From: Centropus unirufus
Lineage: Eukaryota > Chordata > Aves > Cuculiformes > Centropidae
DNA: 64,000 bases
Direction of reading: 5' to 3'
NCBI GenBank assembly: GCA_013397695.1
Contig: VYZI01000035.1
Location: 1,602,062 to 1,666,061 of the forward strand
Under the pieces are notes generated by a model that made no database searches, had not been told where the DNA came from, and was given only the letters and a program-made list of their open reading frames with translations. Position 1 is the first letter of the stretch. Every line of letters begins with the position of its first letter. Shown here piece by piece: positions 32,701-47,700 of the stretch. The position numbers and the translations under genes were made by a program.

Positions 32701-35700
32701 AAGTGGAGCAGTAGAAGAGACACAGGAGCTGCTCTCCTGCCTTTATAAGGATCTTGATAATAAGCATGAAAAAGCTGCTTTCTAAAAACATTTTTAAACT
32801 TAGAAAAAAATGCGTTTCAGACCCTTAGCTGACCAGATCTCAGTTGCTTGTTCCTGATTCAGGGCCCCGTAATTTCACCTTAACAGCTCTGCTCCTCCTC
32901 TTCTCCCCCACCACTCTTCCTGCTGGGTCTCCCCTCCTCTGCTCTCAGCCAGAAGGTGACCAGCACTGCACAAGCACAGCCCATGGCTGCCAACCTCCCA
33001 CCCTTTGCCTATAAAGGCCCATCTTTCAGCACTTTCCAATCTTCTCTAGATGCCTCCTGTGACTCAAAGATGATTTCATCTCACCTGTTCACCTGACAGA
33101 AACACAGTACTTGGTTCTGCTTTAGGGTTTCAGCACCCAACTACTCTCTCATTACAAATGACTCTCTCCACAGTTTACGGCCTTTGCTTTAAAGCAGTGA
33201 GCAGCATCTCAGAGGCAAGTGTGGCAGGATGACACGCTGATCCTATGTTCCCCATAGAACACGAACAACTGGGTAGGTCTGGGGCAGCTCCATCCACAAG
33301 GCATAGGATTTTTTCCTTATCCTGTTTAGTTTGTAGCTTTTGTTCAATCCCACCCTCTCCTCTCGTTCTAACCTTCAGCTTCATGGGATACAACTGAGTC
33401 TTGCAGATACAGCAGGGATGGTTTCTCAGCAACACAAGCCTTCCCAACCCCTGCCTACACTGACACGGCAAGGCGGTGCTGGTAAGGAACAGCCCAAATT
33501 TCAGTTCTATTAGATCTTTCTAATAGATAGATCTAAGCTGGATGTCAAAACAAGCTGATCAAGCACTTGCTGAGCTCAGGTAACCCTACCATTCTCGTAT
33601 TGTGCAACAGTGGGGCCTCTCCTTATGACAACTAAGACTAAGGTAAAATCAGAATTACATTAGAAAATAAAGCCGCACCTCAGGAATAACATTAAAGTCG
33701 GGCTGATGCACACACACTGGGTTACTGATTTCATCCTTAATTTTCTCGTGGTTAGTTTGTTCAGTGTCTGGTTCTGCAATGCTGGTGTCAGTTGAGCTTA
33801 TCAGAGTGAGCTCAGGTTCCTCCAAAATGCCATGCTCTAACTCAGACTCCTAGAAAACAGATCATACACAGCAGAGTGAAAAAACACAACAAAAAATAAA
33901 ATCAGTATTTCCAGAAACAGCTGTTGCCTTGTCAGGAGGAGGAGGCACATTCAGCAATAAATTAAATATAGAATGAACGATTTGCCTCAGGTACTGATGT
34001 GTGCAAACCCTGCACCCTAACTCCAACACAAAGTTTTTTTGACTACAAGTGGAAAAAAACCCAAACAATCCAAAGCCAACAAATGACAAAACCTCCACCT
34101 CTCCCCCACTCACCTCAAGTTTAAATCACGGTTCTAGGGCTATTTTTTTTTTTCTCTTTTAAAGCTCCATCAAAGCTTAAGTTTGCTTTGGTGAAATTAT
34201 TTATCCATTCACAGGTGACACTAAGCTGGGAGGAAGCGTTGATCTGCTTGAAGATAGGGAGACTATGCAAAGGGTTCTGAACAGGCTGGGCTTATGGGCT
34301 GAGACCAATGGGATGAGGATTAACAAGGCCAAAGACCAGGTCCTGCACTTGGGACACAGCAACCCTGGGCAGCTTCAGGCTTGGGGAAGAGTGGCTGGAA
34401 AGCTGCCTGGAGGAGAGGGACCTGGGGGTGTTGGTTGACAGCCAACTGAACATGAGCCAGCAGTGTGCCCAGGTGGCCAAGAAGGCCAATGGCATCTCGG
34501 CCTGGATCAGAAACAGCGAGGCCAGCAGGTCCAGGGAGGTGATTCTGCCCCTGTACTTGGCACTGGGGAGGCTGCACCCCATAGGCTGTGTCCAGTTTTG
34601 GGCCCCTCACTCCAAGAAGGACATTGAGGTTGTGGAGCATGTCCAGAGAAGGGCAACAAAGCTGGTGAAGGGGCTGGAGAACAAGTCTTATGAGGAGTGG
34701 CTGAGGCAACTGGGGTTGTTTAGCCTGGAGAAGAGGAGGCTGAGGGGAGACCTTATCATTGCCTAAAACTGCCTGAAAGGAGGATGTGGAGAGGTGGGTG
34801 CTGGTCTCTTCTCCCAAGAGGCAGGTGATAGGACAAGGGGGAATGGCCTCAAGCTGTGCCAAGGGAGGTTCAGGTTGGACATTAGGAAAAAAATTTTCAC
34901 CAAAAGGGTCACCAGGCACCGGCAGAGGCCACCCAGGGAGCTGGTGGAGTCACCATCCCTGGAGGTATGTAACAGACAGATGAGGTACTTGAGGACACAA
35001 GTTAGTGTCAGACAGGTACACAATGACCTCAAAGGTCTTTTCCAACCTGGTGATTCTGTGATTCCGGCTTCAGAATGGGACAAGGCCACTCAGGTACACG
35101 GCCATGCCATGTGACACAGGTGTGAGGTGTGTGTGCTGCCCAGCTGATGCAGAGGGAGATGCAACACAGCTGCTACTGCTCCTCTTAGCCACCATGAGAA
35201 CTCCAGCCCATTTTAGCAACTATTCCAGTGCTATGATCTGAAAGAAGCAGCAGGGCCGAAGTCCAGGAAATATGCAAGTCTTTACTAGAATTGTAAAAAT
35301 CAACATTTGCCATACTTCCAGATATTAAAGATCTAAAATAACTTGGTGCAACAACAGAAAACACCAACAAAGCCTGCACAAATTCCTGCTTTTGGAAATC
35401 CTGCTTTTTGGAAATACTCACCCAGACTGGAATATGACATGAGCTTCTGGGCACAGAATTACACTGTTTGTCATGTCTTTCCACAGAAGAACCCTTATGT
35501 TGTACGACAATCTGTAAATGGATGTCTGAATCCTCCAAGCTGGTTTCTCTAAGAACCCTCGATGATTTTTGTACTTCTGAAAAGCCTGGATCTGGTTCTT
35601 CTGTGTTTGTATTGCACTGAGAATCTAGTTCCACAGCTTTTTTTGCTTCAGGTATATAAACTGACTTTTCAGGAAGCTTCACATACTTCTTATCAAACGC

Positions 35701-38700
35701 CTCCCCAAGTGATTTTTCAGTTTCCTTTAGTATGCGTTGAGGCAAAGTTTCATCCGGTGGAACTGGCGTGATGTTTAGCTGATAAAATGAGTTTTGCTCT
35801 TCCAGTGGATTCAGACTTTCGTTCCGCAGATCTTCCATTGAACACTGCAGATTGATGTGATCCACATCTCTGACCAGCTCTTCATATTCTCTGGCAGATG
35901 AAATGCAGTTCTCATTGCCCCATGTCTTCCTCCCTGGGGTTTGTTCAAAAGGGCTCTGTAACACGGCACTAAGGGCCCTTGGCTGATCACCATCCTGACT
36001 GTGATGGCTCAGGGTTGATTCCAATTGCAGTGGGTGAAAAGATTCTTCAGATCCTGTTTCAAAAATTATCAAGAATCAAAATTAGAGCTTACACAACAGA
36101 ATATCAACTTTGTGAAGTCCCTCCATAGTGAGCCTTTTCAGTAATGAATAATAATTTGTTTAGTGAACAGCAAGAAACATTTTCTTTAGAAAGACAAAGT
36201 CTGTTTAAGTTTCTTCAAGCACAATGCCATTAACATTACACAAACCGATTCCTTCACTGCACGTGAAACAATGCTGCTTCTCAGAATGTGTTTAGGGATA
36301 AACTTGGTGCTGGTGCAGAAATATTATAAAAACACCTAGGAGATGGGGAGACATTGCGGTTACATTTAAAGCACAAAGTCTGTTTCTATAAGCAATGTAG
36401 AAACAAGAGTGTTTTGCAGTTAGAAGGGAGTTTCCCAAATCCTGTTTGCTGTGACCCCAGGTGATCTCAAAGTCTAAGCCCTCTTCTGGCACTTTTAGTA
36501 CCTTTTTTCTGTACCGGCTTCTGCCAGCCAAAGCTAAAGAGGATTACGGACACAGAAGAATTGCTTGCAGCTTTAAAGATAAACTGTGTGTGTTTACAAA
36601 AATTAGATGTACATATATGCAAATAAAGATAATTAACATCATAAACACATCTATTACCTAAACTACTGTGCTGTTTCCTGTTCAGCTTCCTGTTGGAGCA
36701 TCTTAAAATGCCAAAATGCCTGATTCTTGATAAATGAGACCTCCAGAAATATTTAGAGTAATGTCAGCTGCATTTGGACTTTCAGATTGGTTCTTTTCTT
36801 TAGAACACACACTATTGAGTTGATTTAAATTCAACTGCAAAACATTAAAAAACTTTCCCTGCTCTGAGCTGCAGTTAACTTAATGCTGCTATAGAATCAT
36901 TAACTTTTAATTTACTAAATTCATTACTACACTCTAATCTCAAAGTTTATTCCTTCTTCCCTCTCCCCCTTATTTTGCAGGCAGATAAAGCAATTCTATA
37001 ATCAGACCGAATATGCATGCAGAACATAATGACTATTATTGTGACTTAACAGTGGAAAAAAAAAATCAATGTCTTTTTAAAGGACACAATGTGCATGCAA
37101 CAAATGAGTAAGATAGTGTATAACACATTCAATCTCGGAGCTTTAATCCATTTTTGGAAGTTCCTTAATTTCCTCAAACTTACAAAACTATGAATATGCA
37201 GGAACAAACATCTCGAAAATGACTTAAAGCAACAGTTTCAGCCAGAGCCGACATTTCTTTACTGACATTGCCATTGCTGCACAAGTAGTAACAGAATATC
37301 CACTACAATGGCCTGAATAAGTCAGTCTGCTTGTGTATTGAAGTCCTAACCGCTGAGGAGATTATTAAAGATGGTGGAGAAGACAGCGTGTGAGAGCAGC
37401 TGCAGAGTTAAGACATTTCAAAGCAGGGCTGATGGAGAAGCGAAGTTCCCCTCCAGTTTCAACACAGCAAAGCCACCTGAAGGGCTGGAATTGGCAGCGA
37501 CTCCACAGCCCTTACCTGGAGCAATGTTGTCTTTAATGGACCCTTCTGACGTAAGGCTGCTTGATCTGGCTGTTTCAAGACCAGGAAACCGATTGTTTCT
37601 TTGTCTATTCAAACTGGAGTTTCCCACCTCTAGAAAAACAGGCTCGTCTTGACTTTTTCTTGAAACTTTCAAAGTCTGGTGGCAGAAAAACAAATCTTAA
37701 AGATTCATTTTCTCAGAAATATGAAGGATAAAAAGTTAAATATATTTATTTGATTTTTTTATCACATTTCTGCTACAATCAGCAAAAATGCTTCCAGTTC
37801 TCTTATATATAAAAAATATCATGTTTCTTCCAAACAGAAGACAAAATAGGAGATACACATTTAAATCTTATGGAAATCTTAAGCCAAAGAAAGTGTTTCC
37901 TCCATCAGTTTCTGTAGTACCTTGCTAAATTCTCTATTGTCATCTGAAACTTTGTATTGAGAAGAGGATGAGGAAGTATCAAAATCAAGACTTGGTTCCA
38001 GAGGCTGAAAGGGCTGATGATGGAAGTTCAGAAAAGGTCTCTCTGTTTCAGGAAAAGCAATTTCAGCTGGAAGAGCTGTAAGAAAATAGGTTCTTTTAAA
38101 AACAAACCCTCACCACCCCAAAAAAAACCCTCCCAAAAAAACAATGGAGATATCACACCTCGCTTCTACATGCAATAAATAAATACTAGTTGGTAAGAAA
38201 AATAACCTTTACAGCATCCAAATCTTTCACTCTGAGACAAAGCAGGTAGGAAAAGCAGAGGGCTACACCGAAGCTTTTTTTTTTTTTTTAATGTAAAGCG
38301 AAGTCCATCAGCTCTCTCTGTTGAGCACTGGTGAAGTTGCAAAGAACTGTGGGCTTCCCAGTACAACTCACAGTGACGCAGTGCAGCAAGCGCCACGAAG
38401 AGCCACAAGGATGATGACAGGAAGGATGAAGTACAGGATGTTCAAAGAGAAGATAAAACCGTGAGTTTGTTCAGTCTTAAGAACACGCGTGGGGGTGTGA
38501 GAGAGGGGCACAGAGCCCTCTGCTGACTGCTACATCCTAAGAGACTGCCTGGAGAAGATGCAGTCAGTCTTCTTGAACACATGCAGTGAAAAGAGGTAAT
38601 GGATGCAAGATGCAACACAGGAAATTCTGTTAATTACCAGGGAAGAAAAAAAAATAACAACTCTGGTTAAAAAAAAAAAGAGAGATCAAAGAGGTTAAAA

Positions 38701-41700
38701 AGTAGCCCAGCAGGTGTGGAATCTGGAATCTGTCCTTTGAGATACTCAGAAATTTTCTGGAAAGGGCCTTAAGCAACCTGGTCTAAGTTAGCTCTGTTGT
38801 AAGCAGGAAGGGAAATTTGGACCACATAACTACAGGTCTTTCCTGATCTAGATTAAGCTATAATTCTACCATTCCAGGTTTTCAAACATTCCAGAAGGAA
38901 GCAGTTCGAGTTATAATAGTGGCATTATTTCCCTGACAGCAAATAAGGATGTTCTCATTTTCACAAATCATTACATTTTTCTAGAGAGCACAGAACTCCC
39001 TCATGCCATTATCAGTTTTCCACCAACTGTGTGACCCTCATGGAAAATAAAGTATTATCTATTATCATCTCCACCTTCCTGAAGAGAAAGTTGTGCACAA
39101 GCAAGCGATAGAATTGACCCAGATAACAAACAGTCTGGCCCTGACAGAACCAGACTGTGCTCAGATTTCTTTTGCACTACACCACGATACGTGGGCATAA
39201 AGCAAAGCACAAAGAACATCAAACCATCAAAGTTCTGACATGCAGAATTCCCACTGACTCCAACATGTAAGCTGGACATAAATAATACAGACTAACACAT
39301 AACACTGAGTGAACTCCTCATTCTGTATGAGGGGAGCGCAGCACAACTCTTACAATGGTGAATACCTTGGAAATGTGCACCACCCTTCGAGTTAGACTTC
39401 AAGTGTCCACTGCAATTCCTCAAGATCTGCTGCATGTGACTTTCTTTGGGCAACTGAGGTTCAGATGCTCCAGACAAATTCTCTTGCCTCTGCCACAAGG
39501 TAAAAGGCAGTAAGGAGTTCCAATGGCAGCTTGCTATTTCTCTCCAAGCTGGATCTTCTGCACTGTCAGAAGACAATCCTGAAATACAAAACAAGATCTT
39601 CACAGTTCGGCATACAAACCACTTAAATGAAGTAATCTGAAAAGACACTGCTTAATATCCCGAGATATTCCTAGAGCTCTGGAGTTTTGTTTCATTGTCT
39701 CTTGTCAATGTTCCCACAAGCCTTCCCACAAATTTCCACAAATTCAAACTGATAATGCCTAATTAGGCAGCAGTCAGTACAGCTTAGCAGTTTGAGAGCA
39801 TGTAGACTTGAGAAATACCAAAACAATAAAATCAGAGAAGAAGCAATACTGTTATTTTACACTAATAGCACGGTTTTACTTCCTGTTGCACATGAACATG
39901 TCAATCCTATAATAGGATCTTGAGTACCTTGATGACATCGGCAGTAGTTTCAGTCACACTGCAGCATACACAGAAAGAACTGCTCCGTCTCAACATCACA
40001 GCCAGCCTGAAGGTCTCGTCACTCAGACAAGTGCACACTGAGTGCAGTGCCAAACAGGACGGGTTTGCAGGGTCTGCCCTGGTAATGGATACAGCTACCA
40101 GACAAAGCAACTGGCAGGAGCTGAACACTGGACAAAACAAGCGCCAGGAGCTGCACGTGCTCGAGCAGGTGCATGGTTTTGGTGGGAAAATAAGGGGTGG
40201 CGTGATTGAAACGAGCCTATTAGCAGGGAATGACCCCAAGCTTATAGTGGGGTGAAGCAAGGGGGAAATTTGGAGGGGAGAGAGCACATTCTGCCAGTAT
40301 GCAGGACACTGGACACTGCAGCGCGGTGGGGAGGACATCTATCTTTATCACTCTTTCCTCTTTCAATGCATGCCTCATAACCAAATAAACAGTGGCACAT
40401 GACCTCCTTTGAGTCTTAATTCTGTGTCTGAGTATCTGGGCTAAACATGCCATTATCTTTATGGTACATAAACCATACCTAAATAGAAATTGCCCAATAC
40501 CAACACCAGAAATCTGAGGGCGTCGAGGAAACCAAAATCCTGCTCCCAATTAGTGCACCAACTCTTCTTTGTGTGCTTACAGAAGAGCCACACAAAGCTA
40601 GCAGCAAAGGTCATTGCTGAGCACTGAGCATACAGTGAAAACTCATCTACACTTGAAAAATTTATTCGTGTAGCTGAGCACGCAAAACCTTGGGTATTTT
40701 TCTTCCACAGCTCAAAAAAAAAAAAGAAAAGCTCCAAACAAATTATCTAAGCATTTGCCTCAGCTTTCTTATGTCAATAAAACATAAATTTGTCACATGA
40801 ATTATATATAAATGTTATTGCTCAAAATAACACTTGCTGGTTTAGAACATTAAGGTCAAAAAACAGCCTGAGACTTCAGCAGCTCAAAAACTATAGTCTT
40901 CAAAAATTCATTTAGAAACATGGAATAATTTATATACACCTATGGTTGTTTATGAGCTCAGATGTGTGGCTGACTAACACAATGTTAAGCTGTAAAGTAA
41001 CGAAAGGCCCAAGCCACTACCCAATCACTTTCAAACTCACTTCCCATGTTTGCAAGTTGTAACGTCAGTAGAGAGAGGAGCAACTGTAGATTTATGATAA
41101 AGGAACTACTTTAAATTTTAAGAAAACCTAACTTAAGACCAGGAGGCAGACTGCAAGCAAAAGTACATGAACACAGTGCTCCCAGAAAACTATTAAAAGT
41201 CAACATGGCATCACAGTGAGTTTTTCACAAAACAGTTAAGGCACTTTAGGACATGGTTTAGCAGGCACAGTGGTGTTGGACTGATGGTTGAGCTTGATGA
41301 TCTTAGGGGTCTTTTCCAACCTGCATAATTCTATGAATTACTTTGCTGATAAACAGATGTTGGAACAATTCTCTTAACATCAAGACAACAATCATAGCAC
41401 TGGTACAATCTATGATCTACACTGACTGGAAAACTTTTATCAGTGTATTATTTGGGGATCAGGGTTTTTAAAAATACTGCCACTTGAAAACTGCTGGTGC
41501 TACAGACACTTAATAGAAAAGAACTGAAATCCTTCTCCAAAGCTGATGTGTTAGGAAGTTAAATTGTTATAAAGTAAAAAAAAATATCATGAGTAGACAA
41601 TAAAACATTCCAGTTACACTCAACTCTTAAAACACCTAAATCATTCTTAAGTGAAATTCCACGTGAGCCTGTCTCAGAAGAACTTATATCCACTGAGTCA

Positions 41701-44700
41701 GACTCATTCTGCTAGAATATAAAGATAATATAAAGTTTTTCTTTTACAAGAGCAAATCCAAACCCCCAACACTTACCAGTGCTAACAGGGCTTGCATCCA
41801 ACGTTTCACTAGTCAAAAAGCTTCCAGTGGAAATTGTTGAAGATAAGTCAGAGGGTATTCCTTGCACGAAAGCCTCAGAACCTAAGTTTGTGGTTCCTAC
41901 TTCAGAAAGCACTTCCTAGGAGGAAGCAACATTTATTTTAGCAGATATTCAGATATCCATAATTGAAGCTGTAAAACCACACCTTTTATTCTGAGCTCAG
42001 TTCAAGTGTAGAAGCTGTCATGTTTTACACACTCCAGCAAATAAAGCTTCATCATTGCTCAGCACAAAACACTCACACCCAAAGTCCCAGACACTTCACC
42101 CCCCAGCAACCCCCTCCCCCAACACACGTACACACACACCCACACACACGCTATTATAAAGCCTCTCAGAGCTGCATACAAATCACGACACCTGGAAGAC
42201 AATTTATCTTCTGGTGGTCAGATTTGGCTATTTCTCATCACAGATCCACTTCAGCAGGATAGCAGATCTCAGAGGAACACACATGCAATACATAAAACAC
42301 TCAGGAGGGTTACAAGTACTTGCAGCACCAAGCCTTCCGCATACAGGAGAGTGACTTAAAAATAGTTCTATAAAATGAAACAATAGCACAAGCACAAATA
42401 CACAAAGCATCCTGAAATATTATCTTCCTTAGTTTTGAGGTAAGGTCTACAAGGTCACAAAACAGAGAATGAGGGTTCTTTACTTCCAAATTGTGAAGAA
42501 TTAATGTGAATATTTCTTATGCAACCCTGAATTAAAACGTGTATTAATAAAAGACAAAACTCAAAGAAACCCTTCCCCTACATTTTTTGTTGTGTATTAT
42601 CTTATATAAATACATTTACCATACACATTATACACAGCATTTTTTTAAATACTGTTTTTATCTCCTGACAAAACTATGGGATCTTTGGCTACAGAAGAAG
42701 CAGGGAACACAATACCATTGGTGTTGATTTTGACAGGGAGTTTGACACTGTCTCTTGTTTGGATATCACAGCCTGGATGGATGGATGATGAGATCCATAG
42801 AAAATGGCCTGGATAATCACGATCAGAAGACAGTGACTGAAGGGTTACCCTCTACCTGGAAGTGGGGAACAAGTGGAGTATGACAGGGCTCCTTCCTTAA
42901 CACCTTTGGCAATGATCCAGACGAGGCAAAACCACACTCGTGAGTTTGCAGCCTAGAACACTGCTACAGCCTTAGCCCCTCAGCATGAGGCCGAAAGATC
43001 CCATCACAAAACAAAAAGTTACATGAAATGGTTGTTTCACTAGGACTCACCCTAGTAACAAGTCTGCATGATGCTCCAGAACACGTTGTAACTCTCTCTC
43101 CAATTTCGGCAACAAGAACTGGTGAATCTTGAACCACTTGAGAATCCTGGGACTGGGCTGAACACAGATGTACAGAGAAGCAATAAGCAAAAGGAAGAAA
43201 CTTTCTAGCTCACACTTAGTTCTTTTTGGACACCAGATGGCAGCAACACTCTGCTGCTGTAGCCCTCACTATTCAGGTACTGAATTCTCACCTACAACAT
43301 ACTTTCTGCTCCACTGCACCATCAGTTTCACTGGCAACCTTCTCTTTGACTGGCCTTCCTAAAACGTCTGAACTAGCATGACTGAGCATGCGGGAAGAGC
43401 TAGAAATTCATGCTTCAGCTTTGCAGAATGAAACCAGCTTTGCTAGTCTTCCTACAAGCATCTAACTAGGGTTGGGGAAAGCTTTTGCCCTCTGCCATTA
43501 CAATGACTACAAAGAAAAGCAGACATTGCAAATAGATCAGAGAAAACAAAGGCACTGAGACTTAACTACAGCGCTGCTACCACCACAGAACTGCATTCCC
43601 TCTGCCACGATGCTCTTTGCACACACAAATACGTGTAACCAGTGTCTGTGCAAATTTCTATATTCAGTGCTGACAAAAGTGTTCAAAGTCTGACAATGCC
43701 AAGATTTTAAATCAATTGCCAAACTATGCTAAAAAGAAGTGTTCTAATTTCCAGTAATCTTCAAGAAAGGGTTAAAAAAAATAAACTGAAATGAAACAGC
43801 AGAAGTGCAGTAGGCACTTTCTCCCAGTCTTACAAGGGCTGCCACCACAGAGACGTTTCAATTCCCCAGCATATGCAAGGCTCTACACTTAGGCACTCCT
43901 TTAACATTTTGTGAATTTTAGCACTAGGTTGTTCCCTGTATAAACTGAACATCAATTCCTCACTGGAAGGTGGAGTTCCGTTGTTCCATTTTTCTTGCTA
44001 TATAAAATAGCTGGGGAGAAGTTTCCCCTGTAAGGCAACACCAGTGAAGTCTATTTACATGATGTGATGCTTATGTATCTCAATGGACATTTGAAATCTA
44101 TTACAGCAAGGGGAAAAAAAATAAAAAATCAAAAATCTAGGGTTTCCCATAGCCACTATCACCCAGTGGTCTTGAAAGTACAAGGCATGAAAATAAATAA
44201 ATCTAAAATATTGTTATTTGAATTAGACATTAACCTATTAACTCATTTACTATGCTGTTATATTAAATGCTAACTGACTGCTTTCAAAATACAGGGGAAA
44301 GAAACGTCCAACTTGCTCTTTTTTCCCCCCACGCTCACAAATTCTCCCAAAACTTCTAGTAGGCTTCAGGTTGATCATTATAATATTATGGTCCATAACC
44401 AAACCTGCTGGCAATCAAATTTGCAGATAATATGAAGAGTGGAAGGATGGCAAAGAAATGCACTATCCCAGCCTCCTGCAAAGCCAGGTCTGTTAAACAA
44501 TGCTGTTCCAGTATACATAAAATTATAAATCTAAGAGTTTAAAACACTGGTTTTTGATCTATTTTCTACAAGTATGCGATAACAGTCCTCAGGTTCACAG
44601 GGAGGATAACCTGAGTAGGCCAAGCTGGCAACAAGCTCTGTAATTGGAACAGAAAAGCCACGGTCCAAAAGATTTCCATATTAAAAGAATGTAAAACCAA

Positions 44701-47700
44701 GCAGCAGTGGGTAGAAATGGCTGTCAGACATTCAGAAACTGGAAACCTACCATTTATTTTAACATTTGATAAGAAATTAAATACTATAACAAGCTTCCAA
44801 AAAATTCTCCATCTCCTGCTATCTTTTAATTACGACTAGATATTTTTTACATAAATGCTTGTATATTCTAAAGGGTATCAGCATGACAGGTAGTAATTTA
44901 GGGTACGTATGAAATGAGACCCAAAAATTTCATACTCTTGTATATAAATTCTACAGACTCCGCTACAACTTTTTTTCATTACTATACTGCAACAACCTGC
45001 ATTGTTCTTGTGATGTTAATACACAGGATGAGAAGTAGCAATTTCATGCCATAAACCAAATGATATAATTAAAATAAAGCATGCTCATATCTCATGACTT
45101 TATTAAATTAATATCCTTAAAACACTATTTGGTGACTCAAAAAGGACGTTTTATTCTTCTCTCCTCCCTCCAATATAATAGTGTAAGGTTCTTGTTTCTT
45201 ACAGCTTCCTGGCATCATTATGGGACTCTGATCTTCTAACCTGCTGGACACCACACAGCGATGAAAGACTTTTATTTAAAAATTGAGGTTGTAACATCCC
45301 AAGAGCATTTTTTTCCCCAACAGAAGCTGCAGTACAACAGCAGCAATTATTTTAGGGTGCAATTTGAAAGTCCGAAGAGTGAATGCCAAACCACTCAGTG
45401 AAGATAACGTGAAAAACAAGGATTAGTCCTAATCCAACCATGCAGACAAACGAACAAAAAAGTTGTACTTCATGCTAGTTTGGCTGAATTGGTGATGGAT
45501 AAGAATCTGTGGTGATAATGAATTGTGGACAAGTACTTGGAATTATTAAAAATAAACTGAAATGTTAGGTTAGCTTGGATCACACATAAAATAATCACAC
45601 CTAGAACCACAGAATCACCGAGTTGTTAAAGACCTTTGAGATCGAGTCCAACCGTACTTACCTGCCGCTAAACCATATCCAGAAGTACCTCCTCTACCTG
45701 TCTTAAAAACCTCCAGGGATGGGGATTCAGCCACCTCGCTGGGCCGTGGTTCCAGTGCCTGATGACACTTTCAGTGAAAAATTTTTTTCCTAATGTCCAA
45801 CCTGAACCTCCCTTGGCACAGCTTGAGGCCATTCCACTTGGGAGAAGAGACCAGCACCCACCTCTCCACACCCTCCTTTCAGGCAGTTTTAGGCAGTGAT
45901 ATGGTCTCCCCTCAGCCTCCTCTTCTCCAGGCTAAACAACCCCAGTTGCCTCAGCCACTCCTCATAAGATTTGTTCTCTCTCCAGTCCCTTCACCAGCTT
46001 TGTTGCCCTTCTCTGGACATGCTCCACAACCTCAATGTCCTTCTTGGAATGAGGGGCCCAAAACTGGACACAACATTTGGGGTGTGGCCTCCCCAGTGCC
46101 AAGTACAGGGGGAGAATCACCTCCCTGGACCTGCTGGCCTTGCTGTTTCTGATCCAGGCCGAGATGCCATTGGCCTTCTTGGCCACCTGGGCACACTGCT
46201 GGCTCATGTTTGGCTCCTGTCAACCAACACCCCCAGGTCCCTCTCCTCCAGGCAGCTTTCCAGCCACTCTTCCCCAAGCCTGGAGCTGCACAGGGTTGCC
46301 GTGTCCCAAGTGCAGGACCTGGTCTTTGGCCTTGTTAATCCTCATCCCATTGGTCTCAGCCCATAAGCCCAGCCTGCTCAGAACCCTTGGAGTAACACTG
46401 GGTAGCAATGCATGAAGAAAACCACACCTGGAACACTGCTCAAGGAGACTGCACACGATGAATAGAGACAAGGCTGTTGATACGCAATGAAGCAGAGCTG
46501 TGAAAGAGATGCATGTATCAAATCTAGTCACTATTTTCGGCTGACTTCCGAAGGAAATAAAGTTTATGCCATCAAACCAGCTGCCTCATCTGTAGGGTTA
46601 CTCAGCAATTCCATAGTAACAATTTGCATTCCATCAACCCATTCTACCCAAATTTGGTTGAGAAGAAGAAATAGTGTCCAAAACTCTTAACTCATCTCGT
46701 CACACATCACTGGCACAGTAAGACAGCAATCCAAGTCTTGGCCTCCCGGCATTCACTGCGACATCGCCTCAGCAGTCACCTGTCCTCTCTGGCTGCCGAC
46801 CAGCCCATCAGTTTGTGTAGCACTGGTAACCACTCAATGCCACACATAGGGATGCATCCTCCCCTGACCAGAAGCAGTCCTTAAGAATTTTATATTCGGA
46901 CACATCTGCTTCTAAACTTGAGAGGGATTTTATTCTTGTAATAATTGGAAGAAAAAAATACAGCTAACTAAAAGAATCCCGGTACACAACGGCAAGTCTG
47001 GTATGAAAGGAAACACCCCTGGTGACAGAGTATCCAAGCAGATTTACCAAGCCTCTTTTTAAGAATCTGTGTCACTTATACCTTTTTATCTTTAATGCTT
47101 TCTTTTGAAAGAACATGTGCGCAGTGATTAATGGGATTTATGCACATCTAGCGGGTTCTGTATTCAAAAAAGCAGTACAACTCGTGAGCTGTAAAGCATT
47201 ACATTATTTGAAGACAGAAGACACCAAGAACATAACTTCAAATAACAAGGTCAAAATACTTATTTTCTCTCACCTTTAGAGATACAATTACATCTTGAAA
47301 ACATGGGAAAACTGCAAACATGTTCTCATTACAACCAAGTAACAAAAAAATATATTTTAACAATTAAAATAAATAATAATAATAAAAGCTACTTTAAATG
47401 CACCTTAATTTTCCCCTTCAGGAGTTTTATATTCAACAGGGACTGTTGATTTTATCACTGAAGATACTGTAGCAGTTACCAAAAGCACCTGAGTGCTTCA
47501 CAGCCTTCGGGTTCCAGTGATACTGCTGACAGTTGTGGTAGTTGGAACTGCTCAAGAGGACAAACCTCCTAAAATACACAACCACAGAATGCTTGGTTGC
47601 TTTGGGGTTTTTTAATAACTATAGATGTTCACATGAAGTTTTCTAATCCTTCTACACTGCACTGTTCACATGTGATACTAGTGTAAAAAGACACTACAGT

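Noticed and set aside
34292..35114. Several 100-200-codon open frames on both strands (also at 45793-46531)
   Set aside because: They are remnants or antisense readings of CR1 ORF2, not cellular genes.
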